From Curtobacterium sp. L6-1 (GTDB lineage: Bacteria > Actinomycetota > Actinomycetes > Actinomycetales > Microbacteriaceae), in contig NZ_CP076544.1 in NCBI RefSeq assembly GCF_018885305.1, positions 2,294,001 to 2,358,000 on the forward strand: DNA of 64,000 nt, written 5' to 3'. Shown here piece after piece: positions 1 to 9,266 of the stretch (its first letter is position 1; every line of letters begins with the position of its first letter). The position numbers were made by a program, and so were the translations under genes. Below the pieces are notes generated by a model that worked only from the letters and a program-made list of their open reading frames with translations, did no database searches and was not told where the DNA came from.

Positions 1-705
1 ACCACCGCTGACCTGCTGCCCGAGCTCGTCGGGGAGCTCGCCGCGCGCACCGAGCACGTCGACCAGGACACGGGCGAGGTGCACGCCGGCCTCGCCCCGA
101 GCTGGAACGTCGCACCGACCGACCCCGTGTACGCGGTGCGGCAGCGCCACGGCCAGCGTGAGCTCCCGCAGATCAGCTGGGGCTTCGTGCCGAGCTGGGC
201 GAAGGACTTCGCGAAGCAGCGCCCGAAGCCGATCAACGCCCGCATCGAGACGGTCGCGACGAGCGGCATGTTCAAGCGCGCCTTCGCCACGAACCGGTGC
301 ATCGTCCCGGCGCAGGGCTACTACGAGTGGGTCGTGCGCGAGGACGGCAAGGAACCCCACTTCGTGCACGAGCCCGGCGGCGCGCTGGCGATGGCGGGCG
401 TGGTGAGCGCCTGGCCGGACCCGACCAAACCCGAGGACGACCCGGACAAGTGGCGGCTGTCGCTCGCGATCATCACCCGCGACGCCCACGTGGCCCCGGG
501 CGAGGTGCACGACCGGATGCCGGCGTTCCTGACGCCCGACGGCTACGACGCCTGGCTCGGCGAGGGTGCCGGGACGGACGACCTGCTCGCCCTGCTCGAC
601 CGGGAGTCGCTCGCGGTCGCCGCGGGCCTCGAGCAGTACGAGGTCGCCCGGACGGTGAACAGCGTGCGCAACGACGGCCCGCACCTCATCGAGCCGCTGT
701 CCTGA
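1..705 (+). CDS. SRAP-domain (HMCES/YedK) abasic-site protein, 3' part
   Basis: The last 234 codons of a SRAP family protein. The family forms a covalent crosslink to abasic sites in single-stranded DNA through Cys2, shielding them during replication. The frame is open to the left edge, so the amino terminus with the catalytic Cys is outside the window, and the GTG at 79 is an internal codon. Family motifs visible are SWNVAPTDPVY, WGFVPSWAKD, NARIETV (the active-site Asn), QGYYEW (the active-site Glu) and EVHDRMPAFL (the active-site His). It converges on the GNAT gene; a weak 7-bp inverted repeat (717-723/745-751) lies between them. Confidence 0.92.
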   Translation, partial: TTADLLPELVGELAARTEHVDQDTGEVHAGLAPSWNVAPTDPVYAVRQRHGQRELPQISWGFVPSWAKDFAKQRPKPINARIETVATSGMFKRAFATNRCIVPAQGYYEWVVREDGKEPHFVHEPGGALAMAGVVSAWPDPTKPEDDPDKWRLSLAIITRDAHVAPGEVHDRMPAFLTPDGYDAWLGEGAGTDDLLALLDRESLAVAAGLEQYEVARTVNSVRNDGPHLIEPLS

Positions 706-756
706 GGGCGTGACCGGGGCGCCCTCGGCGATCGCAGTCGGAGCGGCGCCCAACGC

Positions 757-1275
757 TCAGCGCGCTCCGTCCTCGCCCGGACGCAGGGCGTCCCGCCGCG
801 CCAGGCTCCTCCGGTAGGTCACGAGCGTCGCACTGCGCTCGACCTCGACGAACCCGTTCTTCTCGAGGACCCGCTGGGACGCGACGTTCACGGCGTCGGT
901 GTCCGCGACGGCGGTCTCGGCGCCGCCGTCCGCCGCGAGTCGGAGCGCGAGGGCCACGGCCTCGGTCGCGAGCCCCGCGCCCCTGGCCGACGGCACGAAC
1001 CCGTACCCGAACTCCACGACCCCAGAGCCGTCCGGCGGGCCGGAGAACCCGATCCCGCCGACCGCCGCGCCGTCCGACGTCCGCCGCACCAGGTACATGG
1101 TGAAGACGGGGTCGGTGCTCGTCGCGGCCGCGAGGGACCGCAGCGGCACGAGTTCGTCCACGAAGGGGTACTCGGCGTGCCAGTCGTCTCCCGGGCGCTC
1201 GTCCCGGCGGACGATCCGCCGCGCGAGCTCCGGCGTGATCACCTCGAGTGCCGTCAGGTCCCCGCGGATCACCAC
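757..1275 (-). CDS. GNAT family N-acetyltransferase
   Basis: A 172-residue single-domain acetyl-CoA-dependent N-acetyltransferase, probably cytoplasmic. The fold is read from FGYGFVPSARGAGLATEAV (motif A with the acetyl-CoA pyrophosphate loop R-G-A-G-L-A) followed by NVASQRVLEKNGFVEV (motif B). The spacing resembles the RimJ/RimL-like subgroup, but the substrate cannot be read from sequence. The start is GTG at 1275, with GAGGGA about 7 nt upstream. It lies 40 nt behind the 194-residue membrane protein on the same strand, so the two may be co-transcribed. Confidence 0.85.
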   Translation of the reverse strand: MVIRGDLTALEVITPELARRIVRRDERPGDDWHAEYPFVDELVPLRSLAAATSTDPVFTMYLVRRTSDGAAVGGIGFSGPPDGSGVVEFGYGFVPSARGAGLATEAVALALRLAADGGAETAVADTDAVNVASQRVLEKNGFVEVERSATLVTYRRSLARRDALRPGEDGAR

Positions 1276-1315
1276 GCCGCCGATCCCTCGGAACCGCTAT
1301 CAACGCGTACCCGGG

Positions 1316-1900
1316 TCAGCACGTCTCCTCGCCGACGCCCGACATCCCCACACCGACCGGCAGCACCTGCGTCCCGAGGGTCCCGAGGGGCCCGTCCGTC
1401 ACGGCACGCACCGAGGTGAGGTGCCCCGCTCGAGCGCCGGGGCGCATGTGCATCTCCGCCGCCGCCCACACCTCACCGTGCGCGGGGACGACCACAGCGG
1501 TGTCAACGTCGCCCACCGGGGTACCGGACCACCCGAAGGCCGCTTCCTCTCCGCCGGACGGCATCGGACGGAGGGACAACTCCACCGACCGCAGCCCGCG
1601 ATCGGTCGTCGCCCTGGCGCCCCGGACCGCGACGGGGCGGTCCGACGGGTTGCGCAGGCCGAAGCCCACGGTCATCTGCGACTCGTCCCAACCGGGCAGG
1701 TCCTCGATCCACCCGCCGCAGCCACCCTCCGCGGCGACCGGCTGCAGCTGGGGGCTGCCGGGCCGCAGCACGACGACGAGGCCCGCCAGCAGCACGAGTG
1801 CGACCACGACGGCCGCGACGAGTGCGCCGCGTGCGCCGTTCCACCACCCGGACGCCGCGGCAGTCCTGCCGTGCGTCCGCTGCGTCCCGCTGTTCGTCAT
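1316..1900 (-). CDS. membrane-anchored hypothetical protein
   Basis: A 194-residue protein not recognised as a named family. It has a short basic cytoplasmic amino terminus, one hydrophobic segment at about residues 25-46 (GALVAAVVVALVLLAGLVVV), and an extracellular domain of about 145 residues beginning near a Cys-Gly-Gly-Trp and ending in Cys, so a disulfide is possible. The extracellular part looks beta-rich (VGFGLRNPSDRPVAVRGA), like a small Ig-like or NEAT-size fold, but no motif decides this. I chose the ATG at 1900 because GGGGGA lies 5-10 nt upstream; the frame is open further upstream but in low-complexity sequence. It is probably first in a two-gene unit with the acetyltransferase. 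Confidence 0.7.
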   Translation of the reverse strand: MTNSGTQRTHGRTAAASGWWNGARGALVAAVVVALVLLAGLVVVLRPGSPQLQPVAAEGGCGGWIEDLPGWDESQMTVGFGLRNPSDRPVAVRGARATTDRGLRSVELSLRPMPSGGEEAAFGWSGTPVGDVDTAVVVPAHGEVWAAAEMHMRPGARAGHLTSVRAVTDGPLGTLGTQVLPVGVGMSGVGEETC

Positions 1901-2055
1901 CGCGTCCCCCGTCCCCGGCCGCGACGAACGGCCTCGGCGTGATCCTGGCACACGGGAGGCCCGCAGCACGAGAGCGGGCTGGCCTTCGCCCCACGCACCG
2001 TCGGCCACGTCGGCCGCGCCGGCGGACGCACCCCGCGCCTGGCCACCGGACGGCC

Positions 2056-2103
2056 GGAGGCCCGGACCCCGTCAGCCGATCAGCTGACGTGGTCCGGGCC
2101 TCC
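2056..2103 (-). terminator. hairpin terminator of the giant adhesin gene
   Basis: A 21-bp stem with one mismatch and a 6-nt loop, outer arms GGAGGCCCGGACC / GGTCCGGGCCTCC, 30 nt beyond the adhesin stop codon. It lacks a T tract, as usual in this GC range. It shares the GGGAGGC/GCCTCCC arms with hairpins near 48.06, 50.18, 54.59 and 62.51 kb. Confidence 0.75.
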
Positions 2104-2132
2104 CGACCGGCGCGGCGCTCCGCGCGGACCGC

Positions 2133-5100
2133 CTACCGGCGCCGCCGCGGCCCGACCACCGGCACGACCACCCGACGGCGGAGCAGCAGGGCCGCCCCGG
2201 CCAGGAGCAGTGCGAACGCACCGAGCCCCAGGCCGAGCAGTCCGGTGCTGCCCGTGAAGGCGAGCACGGCCACGTGCGCGACCGCCGCGATGCCGGTGGG
2301 GTACCGGACGGTGATCGTCGCCGAGACGACCTGCCCGGCGCTGTCACGGACGGTGTAGTCCGTCGTGACGGTGCCCGTGAAGCCGCGCGTCGGGGTGAAC
2401 GTGACGACCCCGTCGGCGACGCTCCAGGTGCCCGACCGGCCCGCGGTGAAGCGGTCGGTCATGTGCCCGGTGGCGGGGTCGACCAGGTGCAGCGTGCCGG
2501 TCTCGAACGTGGCGCCGCCGGTGGCGGAGTCGTTGTCGAGCGGCTCGACGCGGATGGTCTCGCCCGCGCGGCCGGTGGCCCGGTCGTCGGTGGCGACGGC
2601 TGCCGCGACGACCGTGATGGTCGCGGTGGCGGTGGTGGTCTGCCCGGAGGCGTCGGTCACCTCGTACACGAAGTCGTCGCGTCCGGTGAACCCGGCGGCC
2701 GGCGTGTAGACGTACGACCCGTCGGCGTGCACGCGGACGGTGCCGTGTGCGGGCTTCCGGTGCAGCGTCGTGGTGAGCGCGGAGCCGTGGTCGTTGCGGA
2801 GCAGGCCGTGGCGGGCGTCGACCGCGAGCGGGGTGCCGGCGACGGTGCTGCCGGCGTCGTCCACCGCGGTGATGCCGACCGTCACGGTGACGGTGGCGTC
2901 GGTGCGCTGCCCGGAGGCGTCCTGCGCCGTGTAGGTCACGGTGTCGACGCCGGAGAAGCCGTCCGCCGGTGTGTAGACGAACGTGCCGTCCGCGGCGATC
3001 GTGGCCGTGCCGTGCGCCGCGGAGCCGAAGTCGACGACGCGCAGGTCGGTGCCGGAGTCGTTGCCGAGCACGCCGAGCCCACCGGGGCCGCCGGGTCCGC
3101 GCACCGTGACGGTCTTGCCTGCGGCGGTACGGGTCCGGTCGTCGGTCGCGGTCGGGGTGACGTCGATGGCGACGAGGGCGAAGGCGGTGTTGCCCTCGCT
3201 GTCGTGCGCGGCGTAGGTGAACCAGTCGCGGCCGGACCAGTTCGCCGGCGGGACGTACCGGTAGGCGCCGCTCTTCGCGAGTCGGACGGTGCCGTGCTGC
3301 GGCTCCTGGTCGAGGGAGGCCCAGAGCCCGGTGCCGTCGTCGTCGGACAGCACGCCCTTCGCGGCCGGCATCACCACGACGCCGTTGGTGCGCGTGGTGC
3401 TCCAGTCGTCGACCGCGACGGCGCCGACCAGGACGGTGACGGTGGCCGTCGTCGTCTGTCCGGAGGCGTCGGTCACCTGGTAGGTGAACCGGTCGGTGCC
3501 GGAGAACCCGGCGGCCGGCGTGTAGACCAGGCCGCCGTCCTTCCCGGCGGTGACGGTGCCGTGGCGGGCGTCGCCGTGCCCGGTGACCGTCAGCGCGGAG
3601 CCGGAGTCGTTCCCGGTCAGGGTGGCGGCCGGGACGGCGACGGGGGTGCCGGCGGGTGTCTTCACGACGTCGTCGACGGCCGTCGGGGTCACGGTCACGG
3701 TGACGGTCGCGGTGGCGGTGCCGCCGGTGGGGCCGACGACGGTGTACCGGAAGGTGTCCGTGCCGGAGAACCCGGCGGCGGGCACGTAGGTGACGGTGCC
3801 GTCGCCGGTGCGCGTCGCGGTGCCGTGCGCCGGGGTGCCGACGCCGCTGACCCGCAGGGCGGTGCCGGAGTCGTTGGCGGTGACCGGGACGGCGACGGGG
3901 GTTCCGGCGGTCGTGGTGGCGGTGTCGTCGACGGCCTTGGGCGTGACGGTGATCGTCACGGTGCCGGTCGTCGGCGTGCCGGAGCCGTCGGTGACCGTCA
4001 CGTCGAACCCGTCCGGGCCGGAGTAGCCCGGCTTCGGGGTGTACGTGTACGAGCCGTCGGGGGCCACCTCCACGTCGCCGTGCGCCGGCTTCGTGTGGTC
4101 GGTGACCTCGAGGTCGGTGCCGGTCGCGCCCTCGAGCACGCCCTGGCCGGCGGGGACGACGAGCGTCCCGTCGGCGGTGGCGCTGGTGGCGGGGGCGGCG
4201 ACGACCGGGGTGACGGTGATCGTCAGCGTGCTGGTCGCGGTGCTGCCGATGGCGTCGGTCACGGTGACGGTGACGGTGTCGGTGCCGGACCAGCCGCTCG
4301 CCGGCACGTAGGTGACGGAGCGGTCGGCGTCGAGCGTCGCGGTGCCGTGGGCGCCGTCCGTGACGCCGGTGACGAGCACGCCGACGCCGGTGTCGTTCGC
4401 GGTGAGCGCGGCCGAGGTGACGGTGACGGGGGTGCCGGCCGGGGTGGTGCGGCGGTCGTCACCGGCTGCCGGGCGGACCGTGATCGTCAGGACGCCGGTC
4501 GACTGCTCGCCGGATCCGTCGGTGGCCGTGTACGTGGCGGTGTCCTTGCCCGAGAAGCCGGGGGCCGGTGTGTACGTGTACGAGCCGTCAGCGCGGAGCA
4601 CCAGGTCGCCGTGCGCCGGCTGCTGGTCGACCTTCGCGGTGAGGTCGGAGCCGCGGTCGTTCGCGAGCACCCCGTCGGCCTCCGACACGGTGAGCGTCGA
4701 GCCGGCGGTGGCGGTCGCGCTGTCGCGCATCGCCGTCGGGCCGACGACGACGATCACGGTCGCGGTGGCGGTCTGCCCGGAGGCGTCGGTCACCGTGTAC
4801 GTGAGGGTCTCGGTCCCCGAGAACCCACGGTCGGACGTGTAGACGACGGAGCCGTCGGTGCCGAGGGTGGCGGTGCCGTGCGCGGCGCCGCTGACCTTGG
4901 TGACGGTGAGGCCGGTGCCGGAGTCGTTGCCGAGCAGCGTCGACGCCGCGATGGTCAGCGGACGCCCCGAGTCGGTGGCGACGGTGTCCGTCATGGCGAC
5001 GGGCCGCACGGTGACGGTGATGGTCACCGGGTCGGTGGTCCGGCCGGCGGCGTCGGTCACCGTGTAGGTGACGGTGTCGGTGCCGGAGGTCCCGGCGGCG

Positions 5101-8100
5101 GGCGTGTAGGTCACCGCGCCGGAGCGCTCGACGACGGCGGTGCCGTTCGTCGGCGCCGTGACGACGGTGGTGCGGAGCTCCGTGCCGGCGTCGTTGCGCT
5201 GGACGTCGATCGTGACGGGCCAGTTCGCCGACGTGGTCGCGGTGTCGTCCTGCGCCGCCGGGGTCACGACGATCCGCACGGTGGCGGTCGCGGGCGTGCC
5301 GGCCGCGTCGGTGGCGGTGTAGGTGAACGAGTCGTCGCCCGAGTACCCGTCGACCGGCGTGTACTTGACCGCCCCGGTCGCCTGGTCGAGCACGAGGACG
5401 CCGTGCGTCGGCTCGGTGTGCTGCGTGACGGTCAGGTCGGTGCCCGAGTCGTTGCCGAGCACGCCGTCGGTGCGGCTCGTGCGGGCGAGGGTCTCCCCCG
5501 CGCGGACGGTGCCGGAGTCGTCACGGGCGACCGGTGCGACCTGGACGGTCACGGTGCCGGTGCTCGTCGAGCCGTTCGCGTCGGTCACGGTGTAGGTGGC
5601 GGTGTCCGTGCCGGAGAACCCGTCGGCCGGCGTGACGGTGACCGCGCCGTCCTTCCCGAGCGTGACGGTGACGTGGGTGCCGCCGGTGACGCCGGTGACG
5701 GTGAGGCCGACGCCGGAGTCGTTGCCGGTCAGGGCGCCCGAGGTCACGACGAGCGGCGTGCCCGCCGTGGTGGTCAGGGTGTCGGCGCCGGTGCTCGGCC
5801 GGACGGTGACGGTGACCAGGCCGGTCGCGGTGGAGCCGGAGCCGTCGGTGACCGTGTAGGTGAAGGTGTCCTTGCCCGAGAAGCCGGGGGCCGGCGTGTA
5901 CGTGTACGAGCCGTCGCCGCGGAGCACCAGGTCGCCGTGCGCCGGCTGCTGGTCGACCTTCGCGGTGAGGTCGGAGCCGCGGTCGTTCGCGAGCACCCCG
6001 TCGGCCTTCGGGACGGTGAGCGTCGAGCCGGCGGTGGCGGTCGCGCTGTCGCGCATCGCCATCGGGCCGACGACGACGGTGATCGTCGCGGTGGTGGTCT
6101 GCCGGGAGGCGTCGGTCACCGTGTACGTGAGGGTCTCGGTCCCCGAGAAGCCACGGTCGGACGTGTAGACGACGGAGCCGTCGGTGCCGAGGGTGGCGGT
6201 GCCGTGCGCGGCGCCGCTGACCTTGGTGACGGTGAGGCCGGTGCCGGAGTCGTTGCCGAGCAGCGTCGACGCCGGGATGGTCAGGGCCTGGCCCGCCTTC
6301 GCGGCGGCCTCGTCACGCACCGCGACCGGGGTGACCGTGACGGTGACGGTCACCGGGTCGGTGGTCTTCCCGGCGGCGTCGGTCACCGTGTAGGTGAAGG
6401 AGTCCGTGCCGGAGGTGCCGGCTGCGGGCGAGTACTGCACGGTGCCGTCGGAGCCGACCGCGACCGTGCCGTGCGCCGGCTGCCCGACGACCGTGGTGGT
6501 GAGGCCGCGGCCGTGGTCGTTCGCCTGGACGTCGATCGTCACGGGCTGGTCCGCGGGCGTGGTCGCGGCGTCGGCGGTGGCGGCGGGCCGCACGGTGATG
6601 GTCACCGTCGCGGAGCTCGTCGCACCGTCGGCGTCGCTCACGGTGTACTCGAACGCGTCCGTGCCGGAGAACCCGTCGGCCGGGGTGTAGCCGTACGTGC
6701 CGGTCGCGGTGTCGAGCACCAGCGAGCCGTGCGTCGGGTCGGTCGCGGCGGTGACGTGCAGGCCCTGCCCGGAGTCGTTGCCCAGGATGCCGGTCGCGCG
6801 GGTGGTGGTGCTGACGGTGCTGCCGGCGTCCACCGTGGCGGTGTCGTCGACGGCCTTCGGGGCGACGCGGACGGTCACGGTGACGGTGTCGCTCTTGCCG
6901 TTGCCGTCGGTGATCGTCACGTCGAAGCTGTCCGGCCCGGACCAGCCCGGCGCGGGCGTGTACGTGGTGGTGCCGTCGCGGTCGACGGTGACGGTGCCGT
7001 GCGCGGGCGTCGTGTTGCCCGAGACGAAGAGGTCCGAGCCGAGGTCGTTGCCGAGCAGGCCGGGGGCGACGACGGTGGTCGTCTCGCCGGCGGTCGCGGC
7101 GACGGTGTCGGCCTTCGCGGTCGGCAGCACGGTGACGGTCACGGTGCCGATGATCGTGCGGCCGGCGCCGTCCTGTGCCGTGTAGGTGAAGGAGTCGGGG
7201 CCCGAGTAGCGACCGGTCGGCGTGTAGGTGTACGAGCCGTCGGCGGCCAGGGTGAGCGAGCCGTGCGCGGGCGCGCTGTTGCCGGTGACGGTCAGGTCGG
7301 AGCCGCGGTCGTTCGCGAGCACCCCGTCCGCAGCGGTCGCGGTGGCGGTCGAGCCGGCGTGCACGCTGAAGGCGTCGTCGGTGGCGGCGGGCGTGACGGT
7401 GATCGTCACGGTGCTCGTCGAGGTCCGACCGCCGCCGTCCGTCGCGGTGTAGTCGAACTGGTCGGTGCCCGAGAAGCCGGCGTCCGGCACGTACGAGAAG
7501 GCGCCGTCCTTCCCGGTCATCGTCAGCGTGCCGTGCGCGGGCGCGGTGTGGTTCGTGACGGTGAGCCCGGTGCCCGCGTCGTTGGCGAGCACGCCGGCGG
7601 CCGGGACGTCGAGCGTGGTGCCGACGGGGGTCGACCAGGTGTCCGCCGCGGTGGCGGCACGGACGAGCGCGAGCGTGTTCGTGAAGGTCACGACGACGTC
7701 GGTGCCGTCGGTGCCCACGGCCTGCGGGAAGGTGAAGGCAGCGGTCGCGCCGGTGCCGGTCGCGACCGTGGTCGAGCTGTTGACGTCGACGGCCTGCCAC
7801 GTGGTGCGGTAGTTCGCCAGGTCGGTGGTGCCCGCTGCCGTCTGCGTGACGGAGTACTTCTTGCCCGGCGTGGTGAGGATCGCGCCGGCCTTCTGGTCCT
7901 GCAGGCCGGTGGCGCCGCCCGAGGTGGTGGCCGTGGTGCCCTTGCTCGTCGCGGTGATGCCGTCGCCGGTGATCGCCAGGCCGAACTGGTCGCCGCTGTT
8001 CCAACGCTGGTCGACGCTCGCGCGGCCGGTGACGGTGTCGGCGTAGTTGCAGGTGGCGAGGTCGCTCGCGCTGAAGTTGCCGACGACCGGGAAGCTCCGG

Positions 8101-8951
8101 ACCTGCGCGCCCGAGGTGGGATCGAGCTGGTAGATCGTCGTCGTCGAGGTGGTGGTGCCGCCCGCGGTGCTCGTGCTCGTGTTCGACACGTACAGGTAGC
8201 CGTCGGACGAGAACGCGATGCCGGGGCTGTTCGTGCCGGCGGGCAGGGTCGCGATCTCGGTGGTGCTGAGCGGCGTGGTGCCGGCCTCGGTGGGGACGGT
8301 CTCGGCGTCGACGCGGTAGACCTTGTCGGCCGCGACGACGAAGAACAGGCCGCGGGAGCTGAACGCGAAGTCGCCGTTGCCGTTCTTCAGCCCGTTGATC
8401 TGGCCGACCTGGCCGAGCGCCTTGCCCTTGCCGCCGTCGGCCGCCGGGTCGTACGCCATGAGCGCCCCGGTGGTGTCGCCGTAGTAGTAGTACCCGGTGA
8501 CGGGGTTGACGGCACCGCGGATGACCGGCCGCACCTTGTCGGTCGTGACCGCGGCCGAAGCGGTGTTGCTCTTCGGGTCGAACGACCGCAGCGTCGCGGT
8601 GGTGTTGTTGCCTGCCGCGTAGAGCTTCCCGCCCTCGCGGGAGATGCCCAGACCGTTGTTCGCGCCGGTGCCCAGGTCGGCGACGTCGACGGTCGCCCCC
8701 TTGCTCGTGCCCTGCGTGATGTCGATGGCGACGACCTTGCCGGCGCTGTTCGACGCGTACAGCGTGTTCTGGTCGCAGACGAAGTGCCCGTCCTGCGTGG
8801 CCTGCACCGCGGCGGAGGCCGGGGCGGCGGTGACGACGGTCGCTGCGGTGCTCAGCCCGGCGCCGACGAGCAGCGCAGCACCGAGCATGGCGAGGGGACG
8901 GAGGCCGAACGCGCGGCGGGGCACAGCGGTGCCCTGGGGAGCAGGCAGCAT
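2133..8951 (-). CDS. giant wall-anchored fibrillar adhesin with tandem Ig-like repeats
   Basis: A 2272-residue secreted surface protein, likely a fibrillar adhesin or biofilm protein. Order of parts: signal peptide (residues 1-46, cleavage likely after APASA); a six- to seven-blade propeller-like domain of about 250 residues; a prealbumin-like/DUF11-like domain (about 300-425); 19 tandem domains of about 88 residues (about 430-2100) of the Big_9/cadherin-like type, each with a GVLANDxGxxLxV strand, a PAHGxxxxxxDGxxxYTP core and a GFSGxDxFTYTVTDxxG end; a CshA-like fibril repeat; then LAFTG (2230-2234), a hydrophobic segment and an Arg-rich tail. LAxTG plus segment plus basic tail is a sortase class E type wall signal. 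Repeats 4-8 and 9-13 form a duplicated five-domain block. Start: ATG at 8951, immediately before the hydrophobic core of the signal peptide. The long open frame on the opposite strand is a GC artefact. Confidence 0.88.
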   Translation of the reverse strand: MLPAPQGTAVPRRAFGLRPLAMLGAALLVGAGLSTAATVVTAAPASAAVQATQDGHFVCDQNTLYASNSAGKVVAIDITQGTSKGATVDVADLGTGANNGLGISREGGKLYAAGNNTTATLRSFDPKSNTASAAVTTDKVRPVIRGAVNPVTGYYYYGDTTGALMAYDPAADGGKGKALGQVGQINGLKNGNGDFAFSSRGLFFVVAADKVYRVDAETVPTEAGTTPLSTTEIATLPAGTNSPGIAFSSDGYLYVSNTSTSTAGGTTTSTTTIYQLDPTSGAQVRSFPVVGNFSASDLATCNYADTVTGRASVDQRWNSGDQFGLAITGDGITATSKGTTATTSGGATGLQDQKAGAILTTPGKKYSVTQTAAGTTDLANYRTTWQAVDVNSSTTVATGTGATAAFTFPQAVGTDGTDVVVTFTNTLALVRAATAADTWSTPVGTTLDVPAAGVLANDAGTGLTVTNHTAPAHGTLTMTGKDGAFSYVPDAGFSGTDQFDYTATDGGGRTSTSTVTITVTPAATDDAFSVHAGSTATATAADGVLANDRGSDLTVTGNSAPAHGSLTLAADGSYTYTPTGRYSGPDSFTYTAQDGAGRTIIGTVTVTVLPTAKADTVAATAGETTTVVAPGLLGNDLGSDLFVSGNTTPAHGTVTVDRDGTTTYTPAPGWSGPDSFDVTITDGNGKSDTVTVTVRVAPKAVDDTATVDAGSTVSTTTRATGILGNDSGQGLHVTAATDPTHGSLVLDTATGTYGYTPADGFSGTDAFEYTVSDADGATSSATVTITVRPAATADAATTPADQPVTIDVQANDHGRGLTTTVVGQPAHGTVAVGSDGTVQYSPAAGTSGTDSFTYTVTDAAGKTTDPVTVTVTVTPVAVRDEAAAKAGQALTIPASTLLGNDSGTGLTVTKVSGAAHGTATLGTDGSVVYTSDRGFSGTETLTYTVTDASRQTTTATITVVVGPMAMRDSATATAGSTLTVPKADGVLANDRGSDLTAKVDQQPAHGDLVLRGDGSYTYTPAPGFSGKDTFTYTVTDGSGSTATGLVTVTVRPSTGADTLTTTAGTPLVVTSGALTGNDSGVGLTVTGVTGGTHVTVTLGKDGAVTVTPADGFSGTDTATYTVTDANGSTSTGTVTVQVAPVARDDSGTVRAGETLARTSRTDGVLGNDSGTDLTVTQHTEPTHGVLVLDQATGAVKYTPVDGYSGDDSFTYTATDAAGTPATATVRIVVTPAAQDDTATTSANWPVTIDVQRNDAGTELRTTVVTAPTNGTAVVERSGAVTYTPAAGTSGTDTVTYTVTDAAGRTTDPVTITVTVRPVAMTDTVATDSGRPLTIAASTLLGNDSGTGLTVTKVSGAAHGTATLGTDGSVVYTSDRGFSGTETLTYTVTDASGQTATATVIVVVGPTAMRDSATATAGSTLTVSEADGVLANDRGSDLTAKVDQQPAHGDLVLRADGSYTYTPAPGFSGKDTATYTATDGSGEQSTGVLTITVRPAAGDDRRTTPAGTPVTVTSAALTANDTGVGVLVTGVTDGAHGTATLDADRSVTYVPASGWSGTDTVTVTVTDAIGSTATSTLTITVTPVVAAPATSATADGTLVVPAGQGVLEGATGTDLEVTDHTKPAHGDVEVAPDGSYTYTPKPGYSGPDGFDVTVTDGSGTPTTGTVTITVTPKAVDDTATTTAGTPVAVPVTANDSGTALRVSGVGTPAHGTATRTGDGTVTYVPAAGFSGTDTFRYTVVGPTGGTATATVTVTVTPTAVDDVVKTPAGTPVAVPAATLTGNDSGSALTVTGHGDARHGTVTAGKDGGLVYTPAAGFSGTDRFTYQVTDASGQTTTATVTVLVGAVAVDDWSTTRTNGVVVMPAAKGVLSDDDGTGLWASLDQEPQHGTVRLAKSGAYRYVPPANWSGRDWFTYAAHDSEGNTAFALVAIDVTPTATDDRTRTAAGKTVTVRGPGGPGGLGVLGNDSGTDLRVVDFGSAAHGTATIAADGTFVYTPADGFSGVDTVTYTAQDASGQRTDATVTVTVGITAVDDAGSTVAGTPLAVDARHGLLRNDHGSALTTTLHRKPAHGTVRVHADGSYVYTPAAGFTGRDDFVYEVTDASGQTTTATATITVVAAAVATDDRATGRAGETIRVEPLDNDSATGGATFETGTLHLVDPATGHMTDRFTAGRSGTWSVADGVVTFTPTRGFTGTVTTDYTVRDSAGQVVSATITVRYPTGIAAVAHVAVLAFTGSTGLLGLGLGAFALLLAGAALLLRRRVVVPVVGPRRRR

Positions 8952-9073
8952 GAGTCACTTTCGGGTCGAGACAGCGAGCCAGACGCGGTCGACCGCTCCC
9001 GCCGAGGGGAGAACGGTCGTTCGCGCCGCTGCTGATCCTGGCAGTGACCTGGTACCGGTCGGGGACAGCAAGA

Positions 9074-9132
9074 GTCCCCAGTAGGGGGGACCACTCCCGA
9101 GAACTCGGGGTACATCCCCCCGGACTGGGGAC
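9074..9132. promoter_or_regulatory. large nested dyad upstream of the adhesin
   Basis: Two inverted arms, GTCCCCAGTAGGGGGGA (9074-9090) and TCCCCCCGGACTGGGGAC (9115-9132), flank a smaller palindrome CCCGAGAACTCGGG (9097-9110). The element lies 123-181 nt upstream of the adhesin start and could be a strong RNA hairpin (attenuator or second terminator of the upstream gene) or a DNA operator. It contains GGGGTAC at 156 nt and GGGGAC at 176 nt before the start codon, matching the spacing of elements before the two orphan paralogues. Confidence 0.5.
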
Positions 9133-9168
9133 ACGTCACCAGCCGCTTTCCGCTCCGGGAACGTCAAA

Positions 9169-9192
9169 GCCCCGCCGGTGTTCCGGCGGGGC
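9169..9192 (-). terminator. intrinsic terminator of the 107-residue orphan gene
   Basis: A perfect 10-bp stem GCCCCGCCGG / CCGGCGGGGC with a 4-nt loop; on the minus strand it is followed by TTTGACG. It lies 75 nt beyond the stop codon of the orphan gene. Confidence 0.8.
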
Positions 9193-9266
9193 CTCGGTCG
9201 TGCTGTCCGGTGGCGGTGCCTCCGGGTGGTGCTGAGCTGCGGTGCGCTCCGTTCGTGCGGGTCCGG

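Noticed and set aside
79..705. GTG at 79 as a start of the SRAP gene
   Set aside because: The frame is open to the window edge and the family needs Cys2 at a start further upstream.
2400..7700. Regularly spaced repeats that could suggest a CRISPR-like array
   Set aside because: The period (about 264 nt) is that of Ig-like domains in a coding frame, and there are no short identical repeats with unique spacers.
2274..9035. A 2253-codon open frame on the plus strand opposite the adhesin
   Set aside because: It is the antisense frame of a GC-rich repeat gene; its translation is Gly/Arg/Val-rich with no domain, whereas the minus strand gives signal peptide, repeats and a sorting signal.
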